A stretch of 64,000 nucleotides of DNA, taken from contig NC_034015.1 in NCBI RefSeq assembly GCF_000346465.2, positions 18,275,510 through 18,339,509 of the forward strand, written 5' to 3'. A program made the position numbers and the translations under genes. Source of the DNA: Prunus persica (taxonomy: Eukaryota; Streptophyta; Magnoliopsida; Rosales; Rosaceae). The notes beneath the pieces were generated by a model. That model saw nothing but the letters and a program-made list of their open reading frames with translations. It ran no database searches and had not been told where the DNA came from. Of this stretch, positions 1 to 13,555 are shown one piece after another; position 1 is the first letter of the stretch, and the number at the start of each line of letters is the position of its first letter.

Positions 1-396
1 ATGACAAAAAGGAAATGAAGAATTTGGGTTAGACTGAGATATAGTGAAAAGTAGCATATCATATTCAGGATTTCTTTTTATGTGAAAATCTTTTTTGGGT
101 TGCAAGTCAAAAGAACTTGGTTTTCTCAATCTAGATTAGACAAGTAAGAAAATCCACATGAAATACTTCTGCATCTGTTACACAGGCAAGATGTCCAGAT
201 TGAGATGTGAATATGAATGAGGTAAGATCTACTAATTGATCTTATTATAACTAGTTGCTAGTTCCATATCTGAACAAGAAAGCAGCAGCAGGAGAAGCAG
301 TTAGTTACCAAGGCAAATGTAATTTTATAGCTCAGGTTATGACCTCAACATAAAGTCATTAAGCATTTTGGTGAAAGCAAAAGCAACGAAGAATAC

Positions 397-3300
397 CTGA
401 TAAATACCCAGGATCTTTGCCAGGCAAGTCGGGCTTCGAGTACTAATTGACTCTGACAAATACTTAAAATAAGATGGTGCAAACTTGATAAATGACTCCA
501 GCTCCGTCTTTGTAACTTGTTTGATGATAAACCGATCATCCAAGGTTTTTGCAAAGAAAACATTGCTCTTTCCACCCTGGGCCCCCCACTTCTTACAACG
601 GCTAAGAGATCGCACAAAATCTATTTCAGAAGGGCAGCATGTCCTCCTTAAAGCCTCAAACCGCGTTGCGTAGTAACAAGTCACTGTATACTTCACCTTG
701 CCAAGGGGGCCATCATCTGTAAAAGAAACTCTAGCATGTAAATCCTTTGACAAGAGTGAGTCCAAAGCCTGAGAGCTCCGTGACCGTGACGTGGATATGA
801 GGCTCTCATCAGACGAACCAAGATTCCTGTAGGTCTCAGAAACTGCCTCGTCAAAAGAGGTAAGTGAGAGAAGATTTGCTGAATCAAAAAGGGGTAATGA
901 GACTGAAGAATCCAGAGCATCTTTTGGTCTCTCAGACTCAGAGATCTGCAAATGGTAATCTGGCGAGACAAGTGCATATGCAATAATACTAGTGGGTTCA
1001 TCATCAAACACAGGGATAACAGTGTCATTAACACCAATAGGCAGTAGCAGCCTGGCACCACTTTGCCGTTCCAATTCCCTGAACAATGGAACATAAACAG
1101 GATTGCCCTCACCAATAAAGAGCTTCTGAGCATTCAAGGAAATATTTTTGTCGAATCCCTTAAGATGCAATGGAGAGCTAAGAGAATGAGTTACCTGTAC
1201 CCCAACTTGGTCAATAGTATAGTTCTGCAAATCTGAATTAGATGCAACTTTTCTTATTGCAGTTGGAGAATTTACTAAGGTTGAATCAGGAATAGAATAG
1301 CCATTGTCTTTAGGTATTGTACTAGTTGGATGACTTTCACCAGTCCAAGCTGCATCAAGGGTATCAGATAAATTTGCCACTGTTGGACACTCATCCCCTT
1401 CTGAGAGGGCCCTTCGTACACTTTTTCCAGATTCCAATGGATCAGATTTATCTATGACATTTGGAAAGGAAGGAGTGGAAAGATCAGCCTCATTACTATG
1501 ATTCAGGTCCAGACCCATTTCAGTTTTGTTCTGAACCCCTCCAGGCGGGCTAAAGTAGCCAACATCTCCTCCTTGATTAACATTTATATCGGGCTTTGTT
1601 TCCAGAAGAGATGAATCACAAATACTAACTCCTTTACCTGGCTTGGAGTTTATATTTGTCTCGGCAAGCTTCTCCATAGAACTGAGAGGTTTCTCCTTGA
1701 GTTTCGGAAGGGAACTGCTCAAACCTTCCTGAAAACCTTTGTTACTTAAACTGGCAGCATGAATCAGGCGTTGGTCCCAAACATAAGAGTGGAAAAGCAA
1801 CTGCCTCCGCAATTTATTGATCTCAAGAATATCAATTGCAGGATGGCCAAACTTCACCTCCCTATGCATAACTTTTCGTAGTGATTCCTAAACAATGCCA
1901 TTGTCACCAGTGAGATACCAAATAATGCAAATAATAGAACTTCCTTAACAAATGAAAAAGGAAATGAAAATTTCATAATGCTGGGTAGACTTTGAGTACG
2001 AAGGAGCAGGTGGAATGGGGGTGGGATTCAAGTGAACTACCTCAAAGTCTTCTCTTTCCTTTTGAAGCATCTCTTCAAGTTCTGCAATTTGATGACTTGA
2101 TTCAGGTGCTTTCTTACCACCATCCTGTGTTCCTGCAAGTGGTCTCTTCCCTAAAATTTGATTAAGTGCATTGCGCAATTCAGTAAATAGAAGCTCTGCC
2201 CGATGACCCATCTAGTAACACAAGATCAACAATCTCATAAGCACTGAGAAGTTTAGAATCACTTGCTATAGCAACTAAGATTTAAAAACTGCACCTCATC
2301 TGCTTCTTTTTGTATCCATTCCTGATTATCATAGTAAAATTCGAGTTTGGATGGTGGCAGATAAACAGAATGAACATGAATTGAAGCATAGCTGAAGCAA
2401 GCAACCATTCTCCCAAAACTGTACACGTAAGAACAATAGGATAAGAAGATACCAAATATTGCTTTAGTGTCTAGATGAGAACTTAGAAAGAACAAAAAGA
2501 AACAAAGTGATGCAACAGAACAAGTTTTTCTCTGAAACTCAAAAAGGTAAACTGAGAATGGTGACAAGATGTCTTGAAGTCTAGACCACTCAACCCAAGA
2601 AACCCAAATCAGAGCACCTTGAGTTAACAGTTATGAAACCACCCTAACTAACCTACAGATGTCTAAGCTGAGAAATTACGACAAAATTATGAATGTAGTG
2701 TCTATCTGGTACAATGACAGAAAAAATTTAATACACATCCTGAATGTTTTTCTTCTTCAACATTTTCTATTTGGTGGGGTGGACTGAGACTGGTTAGTGC
2801 AAGTTTCAGCAGTTCATAAGGGAAAATACATACCCATAAAACCGAAGACAATCTCTGTGAAGGGAATGACCACAGGTTGCGACTCTGTTTGCAGCTGCAT
2901 GATTTGAAAAGCTCAATTCCAAAAATTTCCCGAAAGATAAACCCCAAGCAGCATCTGACATGACTACTCTGCGAGTTGCTGGAGGAAAGCCATTGGTTCG
3001 AGGACATCTCAAGCACCTGTGCCACATCCAAATTTTGCCTTCCCTTTCCCCCGGTAACAAAGTCTCTGGGAGTTTCTTAACAGATATTGTAAGGCTCCCT
3101 TGTCTATGAGTATAACAATGAACATGCGCTTCTGATGGCATCCCACATGAACGACAAAGGTAACTCTAATAAAGAAGAATGACAACTTCGTGTTATGACA
3201 GTGCTGAAGAAAAATATATTTCATATCAAATTAGCAAAGGAAAAAGGTCATGATTGACAATAGAAAGTACCTGATCAAATAGATGATCTCGTAAGAACCT

Positions 3301-6300
3301 CCCCAAAGGCTTATCAAAATTTCCATAGTATTTGATTCGAAAGAGATGTGAACGTTCACAAACAGTTCCTTTCCACACACAACGTGTTGATAGGGAAACC
3401 AAAATGCTTTGGTGGTCAGAAGGTGAGGGGGGAAACTCTTCCTTTGAAGATTCCACCTCCTCATTGTGATTATCACTATGATTTTTTATGGATGTAAATC
3501 CTGGAGCCTCTCCAAGATTTGCAACTAAATCAACATTATCAGCATGGCTATTGCCACCACCATGTTCTAATGCCTCTGAGGCTCCAAAAGAATTAGAGAT
3601 CAATCTATCATTGAACAAAGCTTCTCCAGCCTTATCTGTTTTGGCCAGGAAAGATTCTTTACAACCCATATCAATATCATTTTCAGAGGCACAAATTCCG
3701 GGGAGCTTTTTACGGAAGGAATCTCTGATATCCTCTCCCGGGTGAGACAAGGAACCGAAGGGAGATCTAGGTGCTACAGAGCCCGAGGAATGAACTCCAA
3801 GAAAAGCTTGAGAGCAAGCAGCTTTAGATGAGCAAATTGAATTGGCGCCTTCCATATTCAAAATGGGGTCGATATTGGTACACAAGTCACTATCTGAAAT
3901 TGAGCCTTTATTAGATTTCTGTAGTTCACTGCTAGCTTCGGGACCCTGAGGCTTGCCAGCCGCTGGGACACTAAAACCAGGTATTGTGGAAATAGACCTG
4001 TCAATACTTGATGGTTTATCGGGTAATGCAACAGTTATCACAGACTTCAAAGGAAGTTCTGGAAGTGAAGCACCTTCATCAGCTAGAAATGAAGTCTCCA
4101 GAGCCAAGTGATAAGCCGCAAAAACTCCATATTGGACAACATGTTTCACCTTCTTTAACTCATCCCCATTGGCACCACGGAGCAAAATCTGAAACAAATT
4201 CAATTCATCTGAATACTTCTGACTCTTATTTTTCTAATTTTCTTAAAACAGAAAACAGATTAAAAGGAATTACTACTACAAACGCAAAAACAGGCATGCA
4301 ATTGCAACCCCACAATCCATCAGTCCAAGCTACGAACTCTATCTTACAATATTAACATCCTTGGTCAGTGATCCTGTTAAGCTGATTAGAATTTCCTAGT
4401 CTCTGCTATATTGCTTTTGTGCTCCCACCTGGATATTATATTTGTATAGATAACCTAACTGAAAATACAGTAACTAGCCTATACATTCAAGGTCTAAGAA
4501 GAACAACAATAAGTGCCAGTTAATGCCCAAAATTTAAGCAGAATTTTGTATATCCACCATGTCCATGTGTGATGTAATTATATTAATGACTTACAGTAAC
4601 ACCCAAGGGCTTCGGGCAACCCTCGAAGAACATTAGAGTCTTTGTCAATTTCTTCCCACCTTGCCCAGCACTGCCATGCACTTCAAAAAATTTCTCCACA
4701 TGGAATATATCACAATACCCTAGTTTTGGTGATATGAGATGATCTATTGAAGGGACTATTTGTGCCCCAGTGCAGCGGGCTATTCGCTCTAAAAGTGGCC
4801 TCTTGATATTCAGAACAAGTGATATGTCTTTGGCAAGAAGGTAATCTTGAGCATAACGGGATACAGACTTCTCCACCAAAAGAACATTAGGGTGATGTGA
4901 GTCTATCTTTGCAACTGCCATCTTCAGATGATCCATTTCCTAAAATAGAGAATTTAGTCCATCAGAAGAAGAAACCTCCCAGATTGCTAAATGAATGGTA
5001 GGATAAGTAAGTGACACAAAACATAGGCAGGGTTCAAACCCTTATCAAAACCCTATATATTTAAATTGTTAACTTACAAAGCCTAAATAAAGGGAAAAGG
5101 GCAACCTGCTGCAACAAAGTATCAAAACTAGATAACAGATTTGAAACACGCTGATATTCCAAAGCTCCTCCAAGGATTAAAAAGCGTGGCTTTTCTATCT
5201 TTGATGTCATTCGCCGATGAGCCACATTTTTCTTACAAACAACTCCTTTAACCACCGTACTGAAGAAAATGAAATGAAAAGCCATCAAAATTATGAAAAT
5301 GGGTGATTTGTTACAAGAACATACAACCTTAATGAAGCCTTATTGCAATAAATGGTGGTGATGGAAGACATGAAGCGAACATTCAAGCAAGCATATAGCA
5401 TCTATTCAGCAAAAACATGTCATCCACCTCCAAGAACCTAAAAGTATGTATCATCAGTCTAACAGAATAACAAAGGCCATCTTCTTTTAATAAGCTTTCA
5501 CAATGATATTTGTGTAGAATGGAAATCTCCATCTTGGACACATAAATGGTTCAATAACAGGAGATATGGTTAAATAGCTAATGATTAACACTTCAGCCCA
5601 AATCGATAGCTAAAATATACTCATTGATAATAGAACCAACAAGAAATGCTTGCATAAGCAGACATAACAGGACTGTCACAAATATAAGCTAAAATTTTAG
5701 GAACCATTCTGAATTTGGTCTACTGAAATACTACACCGAATGACGGTGCCTTAAGCTGCACTGCAATGTGAAACCATACACAGACTTTAGATCAAAATTA
5801 CCTCTCATTCCTACGCCCACAAGCTATGCATTTGACCTTCACATATCCCCCAGGATCCATTCCTCCACCCTTGCTTGTATCTGGCTTAAGGAGTGTGGCA
5901 GCCTCCCACGACAAAGATGTAATTATGTCCAACCAGCTCTCTTTGTTGTCTTCATCACCCAGAGGTAGGCTTTCAACCTGCAAAAGCTGAGCTACCAAAG
6001 CTCTAAAATGACCTTCCACCACATTCTTCATCGCATTCCTGTGCTCCTCAATTGACTTCTCTCTAGTACGACACTCCCCATTACCAAAGCTATTTGAAGA
6101 ACGCAAATATCCCCACTCCCCAGTAGCACCACCAACACCACCACCATCATCATCGTCCTCATCAAATAAGACAGCTTCTCTCTCATCTTCCTCATCCTCA
6201 GGCTCCGGAGGGAGCCAAAGTAGCCCATTGTTCTCGAAATCCACAGGTTCTGCATTTGTACTTTGCAGGTCATATGGAGAAGTTTCGCACTCATCACAAT

Positions 6301-7490
6301 TATTGTGTTCATATGATTCTTCCCTGAGTTCCTGACTTCCCTCTACACCCTGAGTATCAAAACCCTCAGGTAATAAGGAACTCGTGTTATCTCCATCAAG
6401 ATGCACATTGTGTGGTCCATAGACATTATCGAACTCCTCGATATTGACTGCACCATAATAGTCATTGGCATGAGAGAAATGACTTGGTTCTGAATCTAAA
6501 CGATAAACGCCATAGTCATCATCCTCATCATCACTCCTGGTATCAGAGGATAAGTAAAAACATGAAACTAATTATCTTATAAAGAATCAGATGTAAGAAT
6601 ATGAGAATACAGTCATTAATATGACCTAACAATAAATGTCTCACAGGTAACATTCACCTTAGATGAAGAATGAATTGAGTCAAATGATATTTCACAGAAA
6701 CAGAAACTCTTTATTCACTTTTCAACCCACATTTTGTCTTCTTTATTCAGAAATACTCAAATATCTTACAAGGACAATTGAAAACACATGTGAAACTAGA
6801 GAAAATAATGCTGTATCAATTTGTGAAAGTACTCAGAAAAAAAATATTCAGATAGGGCAGGAGATACCTGTTCATGCCAAAGCCAAAGTGGTTAGGAGAC
6901 GACTCTGCCATGGCTGCATCAGAACTAATACTCCTCTGAGATGTACAATTGTCTTGTGTGGCTGTAACTGAATCGATTTGGGGAGATGATTGATTAGGGC
7001 TAAGACCAGAAGTATACGGCACACGCTGGTAAGGTCCAGTCGAATAAGGGGTAGAGCCAATAGTGCTGCTACTACTGTGGCAGGTGCAGCTGGACTTGGT
7101 ACTTGCCAAACTTGTCGCAGATGGTGATGGACTGAGGCCAGGGCTTCGTGCAGGGGGGCCATTATCAACTGTTGCTATCCCTTGCTCCCATTGCCTGAAG
7201 CAATAATTACAGACCCTAATCCTCTCCCAATCCTCCCTTCCAGCCCTTTGCTCATCAGATGGGGCAGGAACAGAGTTTGCAGTACACTTGGCACAGAAAA
7301 CTCGGCCACAAAGTCGACAATGATGCCTCCGGTTAAATATTGTGAACTGAGAGTCACAGTCATAACATACCCTACAGCTCTGATCAGGCATCCAAAAGTC
7401 CCTGGACACATTGGGCGGCTCGGACCTCCTGGGGATCCAAGACTTGAAAATGTCAACTAACTCGGATAGTTTGTTGTCGGGGGTGCCCAT
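397..7490 (-). CDS. FAB1: 1-phosphatidylinositol-3-phosphate 5-kinase, FAB1A/B type (3' end missing)
   Basis: Makes PI(3,5)P2 from PI3P on late endosomes and vacuoles (PIKfyve/Fab1 family). Nine exons are visible (minus strand): 6868-7490, 5802-6536, 5106-5259, 4595-4939, 3271-4198, 2834-3165, 2295-2418, 2041-2211, 397-1887, giving about 1634 residues. The start is the ATG at 7490 (MGTPDNKLSE). A FYVE zinc finger lies at about residues 33-105, with the RRHHCR ligand motif and eight zinc cysteines. An acidic linker follows. The Cpn60/TCP1-like domain is in exons 3-5 (GVVCKKNVAHRRM, LILGGALEYQR, KPLGVT). The Cys-rich FAB1 region is in exons 6-8 (SYLCRSCGMPSEAHVHCYTH). The last visible exon opens the PIP-kinase domain (GGKSNVFFAK, RFIIKQVTKTE). 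Positions 1-396 read as intron, so the rest of the kinase core lies left of the window. The FYVE domain points to the FAB1A/B rather than the FAB1C/D clade. No frameshifts seen. Confidence 0.95.
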
Positions 7491-9438
7491 GGACAACTAC
7501 CCCACCCAAGCCCACTCATGATGAGAGGATCATTGCAAACTCTTCCCACAACAAACGACAAGTGAGTACGAATGCACCTGCTAAAAAATAAAAATCCAAA
7601 AGAAAACAAAGAAAATGAAGCAATTGCAAAACCCAACAAGATCACTAGCTGATTGCTAAGAACTCATTGAAATTAAAATGTATACATAAATGTCATCTTA
7701 ACACTCATACTTGGATTGACAACTCCAAAATTCATAAACATAAAAAGAGAACCTGAGAATTGAGGTTTGCAGAGAAACTGAGAATTCAAAAAAAGAATTA
7801 CCCATTGTAGCTAGCAAAAGGGTTGCATGCAAAGGCACAACTTAAGCTTAATTTTCTCATGGTGTAGAAGAAAAGCAACATAAATTACCAGGACTAAGAG
7901 TTGCGAAGCAGCCAAATTCAATTCCCCAAGGCGAAAGTCCCCAAATTCAGTGCCTTTCCGAATTAGAATTCTGAGAGATTGCAAAAAATTACAGAGCTCA
8001 ATCCCAAAATGCTTTCTTTCTTCAATTCAATTTATCTGTGTGCCAACCAAACAACCCAAGCCCTAATCAATCAAACAAGGCGCAAAATCTTCGATAGGCC
8101 CCACCAGAAATATAACCACGTCTTATATGCAGAATATATAAATGTTTTAATTTCGGCTCAAAATGGTTTGTTCATACAACGACAAACCTGCATATATTCG
8201 TTCATGGAAACAAACACGAACCATAAAATATATAAACCACACAAAAATTAATAATATTATTATTATAATCATACGAAAAATTACAAGATAAAGAAAGACG
8301 AAATGTCAACCGCACCTGTAACTGTAATTCCCCACAATTTGGCGCTCCCATTGAAACTTTACTCTATATATCACGCCAAGATCCACCGACTTATTTAATG
8401 AATTCTCATGCAAAAAATTTATACCTTCTTCCTCTATTTTTTTGTCTTTTGTTGTTTGTTTTTGGCTTGTTATATATATATTTATTTATTTATTTATTTA
8501 TTTTTTTTAAATATTGTTTTTTGGAATACTATTTCGATTTTTGTGTGGAGTGGTGGCACGTCGAAGAAGAAAAGGAGGGTTCTTTACTCATGAATCACCA
8601 TAATTATTATTAATTATTTGCATACTATAATCAGTGCATGTGAAGATAAAAAGATAAATATCGAAATTGAAATCAATTTATGATAACTTTTTATATTAGA
8701 GATTGATTTATGATAAAACTAGAACGGTAGCACGTCATGCATGTGTGTGAGAAAAGATGAATGTGATTTTTGCCAATGGTTTTTATTTTGTTTTATTTTT
8801 ATAAACGAAAATGATTCATAGCTAATTTTTATCTTTCTCGTATTTATTTAAGTCAAATATGAATCATTCCGTAATTCGGTGAAATAACTTATTTTTCATG
8901 AAAAATTTAAGTATTTCTTTATCCGTTCATGTGAGTCGAATATGAAATTTTTTCTAATTAAATGAAAAAAAACTACATTAAATTCGGCTTTTATAGCAAA
9001 TTATTCATCCCAGCGACCATTTTTGCCAGAGGTTTTTAAAGCATACAATTCATCTCAATAGTCATTTTATTGAGTAGATGCCGAGCGCATGGTCATTGGT
9101 CAAACAAGACAACACGTGACCAAGGCCACGTGATTGAACTGATCCAACTGCTACAAGTCAAAACCAAGCCATGAATGAAGTATGAACCGTCGCTGGTGCA
9201 TACCCTTTTGATTCAGATGGTCAGTGTTTGCCATGTGTGTGTGTTGAAAGATGACAGATAACCCTACAGAATTTGATTTCTTTTGAAGGCCAAAGGACCA
9301 AAAAAAAAAATTAAATTAAATAAATAGAAAATTAAATTAAATTCATGAAGGAGCAACTAACCCAATTTGCTAGAGAAGCCTAGAAAAAAAATAATGAGGT
9401 AAAAGTTATATATATATATATATATATCTTGTTCTAAG
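7491..9438. other. Intergenic: FAB1 5' leader and promoter side, bHLH 3' flank
   Basis: No coding frame with domain signal was found. The stretch next to 7490 must carry the FAB1 5' UTR and promoter. The rest is AT-rich, with a TTTA run at about 8480-8505 and a TA run at about 9411-9427 just beyond the bHLH stop. Open frames here are short and low-complexity. Confidence 0.6.
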
Positions 9439-9838
9439 TTATCTTGCAGCAAAAGAATGGTTCTTGGCTTCTTGTTTGACCTCAGGCAAGCTGCTGTTGC
9501 TGCTGCTGCTGCTGTTGTTTTGAACAAGGCCGCTATCGTTGAAACCGGTTTTCTTCCAATCATCAGAAGCAGGAGCTGGTGATGATGATGATTTTTTTTC
9601 TGTGGATATGGCATCAGCAAGAGCAATTGGCATAAGGCAGAGACCTTTGCTTTGGAGATGCTGCATTGCCTTGGTCACATCTGATTCCATCAGCCTCACT
9701 ACTTGCTCTAAGGCAATTTCATTGAATGAAATGTCAGTTACTTGGCCAACTGACGGCAACAGCGAAGAACCATTGGCACCCTGACATAGATTCACTTATC
9801 AGAACAATGATCAAGTTGTTCTTATTCCTAATTAGAAC

Positions 9839-9873
<35 letters not shown>

Positions 9874-11689
9874 AGAAGAAAATTTAGAAGAGGGTTTCGC
9901 ACCTTAGCTTGTTGAGTGTCTGTGATGAGAGGAACAACTGCTCCTGCAGCACCAACTCTGCTCATGCTTAGCACCTGCATATTGTCATATCAAGCACCAA
10001 ATTATGGACACTGTAACAGAATTCAAAGTCTCAGTTCTGTTAATTGTGATTTTGTTCAATTTTTCAGACCGTATTCGAGTCAACCATCCACAGTTTGGGA
10101 AACTGAAAATTGAGTTTCATTACAACCCTATTTCTGGAGCAAAGAATATAAACTGTTGATGAAAGTTCTCCGTCATATACCTTGATTTGGAGCTGAAGGA
10201 ATTTGACGTACTCAATGATTTCATCTAGCATGGATGCCTTGTCAGTCTGCAAAATTACCAATCATATCAGCTCTTCTTTAAATCCAGCCACTATAAATTA
10301 CACTGGCAACTGTTTCAGTGCGAGATGGAAGAGCTTACCCTGTTAGAATTCGGCACCAGTTCTTGCAGGTTCTTCATTCTTTCAGCAATTTTTTCTCTCC
10401 GAAGCTGCAAATATGTGTTTTATAAGATATAAATGCTTAGTCCATTTAATTCCCAACCAAATTCCTTTGACAAGTGGACTTCAAATTCTAATGGTTCAGG
10501 TCTTGGAAACAGATAATGCATGAAGAAGCAAAACTTTATATGAATGACACAACTAACCCTTTCAGCAATACTGTGTGGATCAGTTGCCTGGCCTCGACGT
10601 GCCCTCATACGAGGCTTTCCAGTTCCAGTACATTCAGCAGAGGGGGTAGTTGATGTAGCCTGTAAGTGAAAATTGTAAGTTCATTTTTTTACAATGCTTG
10701 ATAGAATTAGGATTTCCTTCTCAAAAGTATCCAAGAGAACAGTGGAGCTAGGATAAGTACCTGCTGTAAGGACTGCAATCCAGACATTGTCATTGTAATC
10801 TGAGGCCCAGAAGCAAAAGAAGGCAAAGGATAATTTTGTAGGTCCTGCTTTCCCTTCAAAATTACACAGGCAACAATCATAAAACCATTTCACTTACCAA
10901 AACTGTAAATAGATAATCATAACTATGAGTTAAAATCTAATTTGTAGCTACCCAAGTTTTTCCCTAAAGCTTATATAACTAGAAATATTAAGTAAGTTTA
11001 TGATCCTAGACTGATACCTCTGTGGTGACTAAAACAGCCAAGTTATTGGGATCGTTTGCCATGGCATAAGTACCATTATCCCCATATTCTCCTTTTAAGC
11101 CAAAGCTGCACATTCTGTGCTGTCCCATACCAGGAGAAAGAGAAGAAGGAACACCCTCATAAGATTGAAGAGGCCACAACTGAGAAATCGAAGGAAGGGT
11201 TTCGAAATCTCCATTGAATCTTTCGAAGATGGATGGTTCACGGTTGTTGCATACCACATTTTCCGGCTCTATGGTGGAAAGAGATGTTCTCACCATGTTA
11301 CCATTCAAAGGCAGCTGCTCCAGAGAAGCAAGTGAGCAGGGGGTTACAATATCCACATCATATTGCAGGCCCGGATTTTCGACTTTAAAGCTACCATCCA
11401 CCTTTCCATTTGAGAGGTTTGGCTTGAAGTTTTTACCATCATCTTGTGCATCTGACTCTAAATCATGAACAATAGATGAAGCATCTTGAGCAGCCAAGCT
11501 CTCCATACTGTGGTTTGAATTAGTCAAATATGTAGGGGAACTATTGTTGTCATCCTCATCCACTCCAGCTGAATTGAGAAGCATTTCATTTGGTTGCCCA
11601 GATTCACAACATCCCCAAGATGATCTCTCCTTCACATCTACATCTGACCATGAAGAGGAACTGAAAAATTGATTAAGATAGTTGTCCAT
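9439..11689 (-). CDS. bHLH transcription factor, LRL/bHLH66-69-82-like
   Basis: Seven exons (minus): 11018-11689, 10761-10853, 10558-10659, 10339-10404, 10181-10246, 9903-9974, 9439-9780, giving 470 aa. The start is the ATG at 11689 (MDNYLNQFF). The N-terminal half is Ser/Asn-rich and acidic, without a known fold. The bHLH domain lies at about residues 272-335: basic region RARRGQATDPHSIAER, then LRREKIAERMKNLQELVP and TDKASMLDEIIEYVKFLQLQ. The His-Glu-Arg pattern of the basic region suits E-box/G-box DNA. VLSMSR and a C-terminal block (LMESDVTKAMQHLQSKGLCL) follow, typical of the LRL (LJRHL1-like) and UNE12 group. LRL proteins act in root-hair and other tip growth; that role here is inferred from family membership. 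The C-terminus has a Ser/Asn repeat coded by CTG/GTT-rich DNA. Confidence 0.92.
9841..9871. repeat. (GA)n microsatellite in the last bHLH intron
   Basis: About 15 uninterrupted GA units followed by AAG repeats, inside the intron between exons 6 and 7 of the bHLH gene (9781-9902). Confidence 0.9.
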
Positions 11690-12214
11690 CTTCAAAGATA
11701 AAGACTTTTCCTCCTCTGCTTATTTTATGCTGGCTGCACCTATAGTTTATGAAAAATGGACATACAATTAGCTTAAAGACTTTCCTGTACATGAATTTAC
11801 GGTCATGTTTTCCAATAAAGCCTAAGAAAATCAGCACTCTCTAAATCTATTATGAAATGATTCTCTGAAATTCCTGAAAGAACCTAAATTTAGCAGGAAC
11901 AAAACCCCAATCATACATTCCAGAAAACCCAACACAGATGTATTACAAAATTTGCATGAAGAGAACAGAAAAATATAAGACATATATATATACCCGGCCT
12001 TATAATCTAAATGGCAGCTAAATTAAACTCATGGGTTAACATATTGATCACATTATCTTCCATAAACCCAGTTGACAGAATTGGTTTCCAAGCGTGACAA
12101 CAGGACACACAACATACATTCATACGCATATGCTTACATATATATATATATATATATATTATTTTGCAGAAAGAGAAAACAGTAAACAATAATGTGAGAT
12201 CAAACATTGACACT

Positions 12215-12259
<45 letters not shown>

Positions 12260-13555
12260 CACTAAGAGAAGCCAAGAGAGTAGAAGCAACAGTTATAGTA
12301 GCAGTGCACAAAACTTTGAGCATCCAAAAGAAGAAAATTGATTAATTAAATAATTAATTAGACTCACAACTAAACCAGAAACCGCTCTTGTAGGCTTTTA
12401 CAGATGAAAAGCTCATTTATCCTTCTTTTTTCCAGTTTTCTTATTACTCTCTACTTTATTCCTTACCCTTTAAAGTTGTGCATGGTGTCAATCAGCCATT
12501 GGTCCACATCACCAAGATTACAAAAGAATTTTCCTCTTGACTAGAACGTTACAGATTTTTCAATGAGCTTTCAAAATTTCCGTAAAGTTAGCCTCTTAAT
12601 CGTCAACTGATGCTGATCAATTATATGTCCTCTGAGTTGTCCATGCAAATTGCAATGCAGCATCTATAGGGGCATTATGGTAATTTTAGTGGTGACAAGT
12701 TAACCACGCACCCTGACAAAGCGGACGGGTTTCGGTTCCTTTGGTTTGTAGTGGGGAAGTGCTTAGTTTCACCACTTCCTTCTTCTTGTTGACCAAAACA
12801 AGCCTTCCTTCCCGTGCCACTCTATAGTTTATATTGTTCGTCAGGGGTATTTCTGTAATTCAATTAATAGCCCAAAATATCCCACTAGGGTCACAAAAAT
12901 CAGAGCCCATCAAGACCCTTGCTCATAGTTTTATATCTGGTTTTGATCATTTTATATGCTTTTGGAAGTTTGCCCCTTAATCGTCAACCAAATGTCTAAA
13001 TTTGAATAACTTGAAGCTCAAACATGGTTTCTTTTTGACTGATTGTTGGGTAAATATAGTACATTTTCATGGAACGATTTACCAACTTGATCATTGCTCA
13101 TTCAATGGGTGAAGGACTTTTTTTCCCCCTTTAGAAGGAGCATCACTTTCATTTGGCGAAAGAGCCTCATACAAACTTGTAAAAAGCAGCATAAACTATA
13201 CTCAGTGGAAGGCCTATATTGCCCCTCATGGATTAGGTAGCTACCCGCAACCATGGTGTGACCTTTTGGAAAGGCTGAGCTGTGGAGAGGATGGGAAGCA
13301 TTGAAACACCTGAAGCATCTGCAAGACTTGACGGTACCGAAGTAAACTCTCCTACTGCTTAAACTTAAAAGTGAAGTGCAGATATATTCAAACCGAGCTC
13401 AAATCCGATGAAAAGCTAACTGGAACTTTATTGAGCACGGAGGTATCAGCTATTGTTATCCCACCTCTTTTGGGACTGTAGAATTTTCTCATACATGTAC
13501 TGTTTGATGATTTGCAATATTTAAAGTATCATCATAATCTATGTTATAGAACATG
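11690..13555. other. Intergenic: bHLH promoter region with TA and GA microsatellites
   Basis: Holds the 5' leader side of the bHLH gene and the 3' flank of the RBR gene that ends at 13556. A (TA)n run lies at about 12137-12159 and a (GA)n run at about 12222-12256, 530-570 bp upstream of the bHLH start codon. GA-rich tracts are common in plant 5' leaders, so this one may be transcribed. No domain-bearing frame seen. Confidence 0.6.
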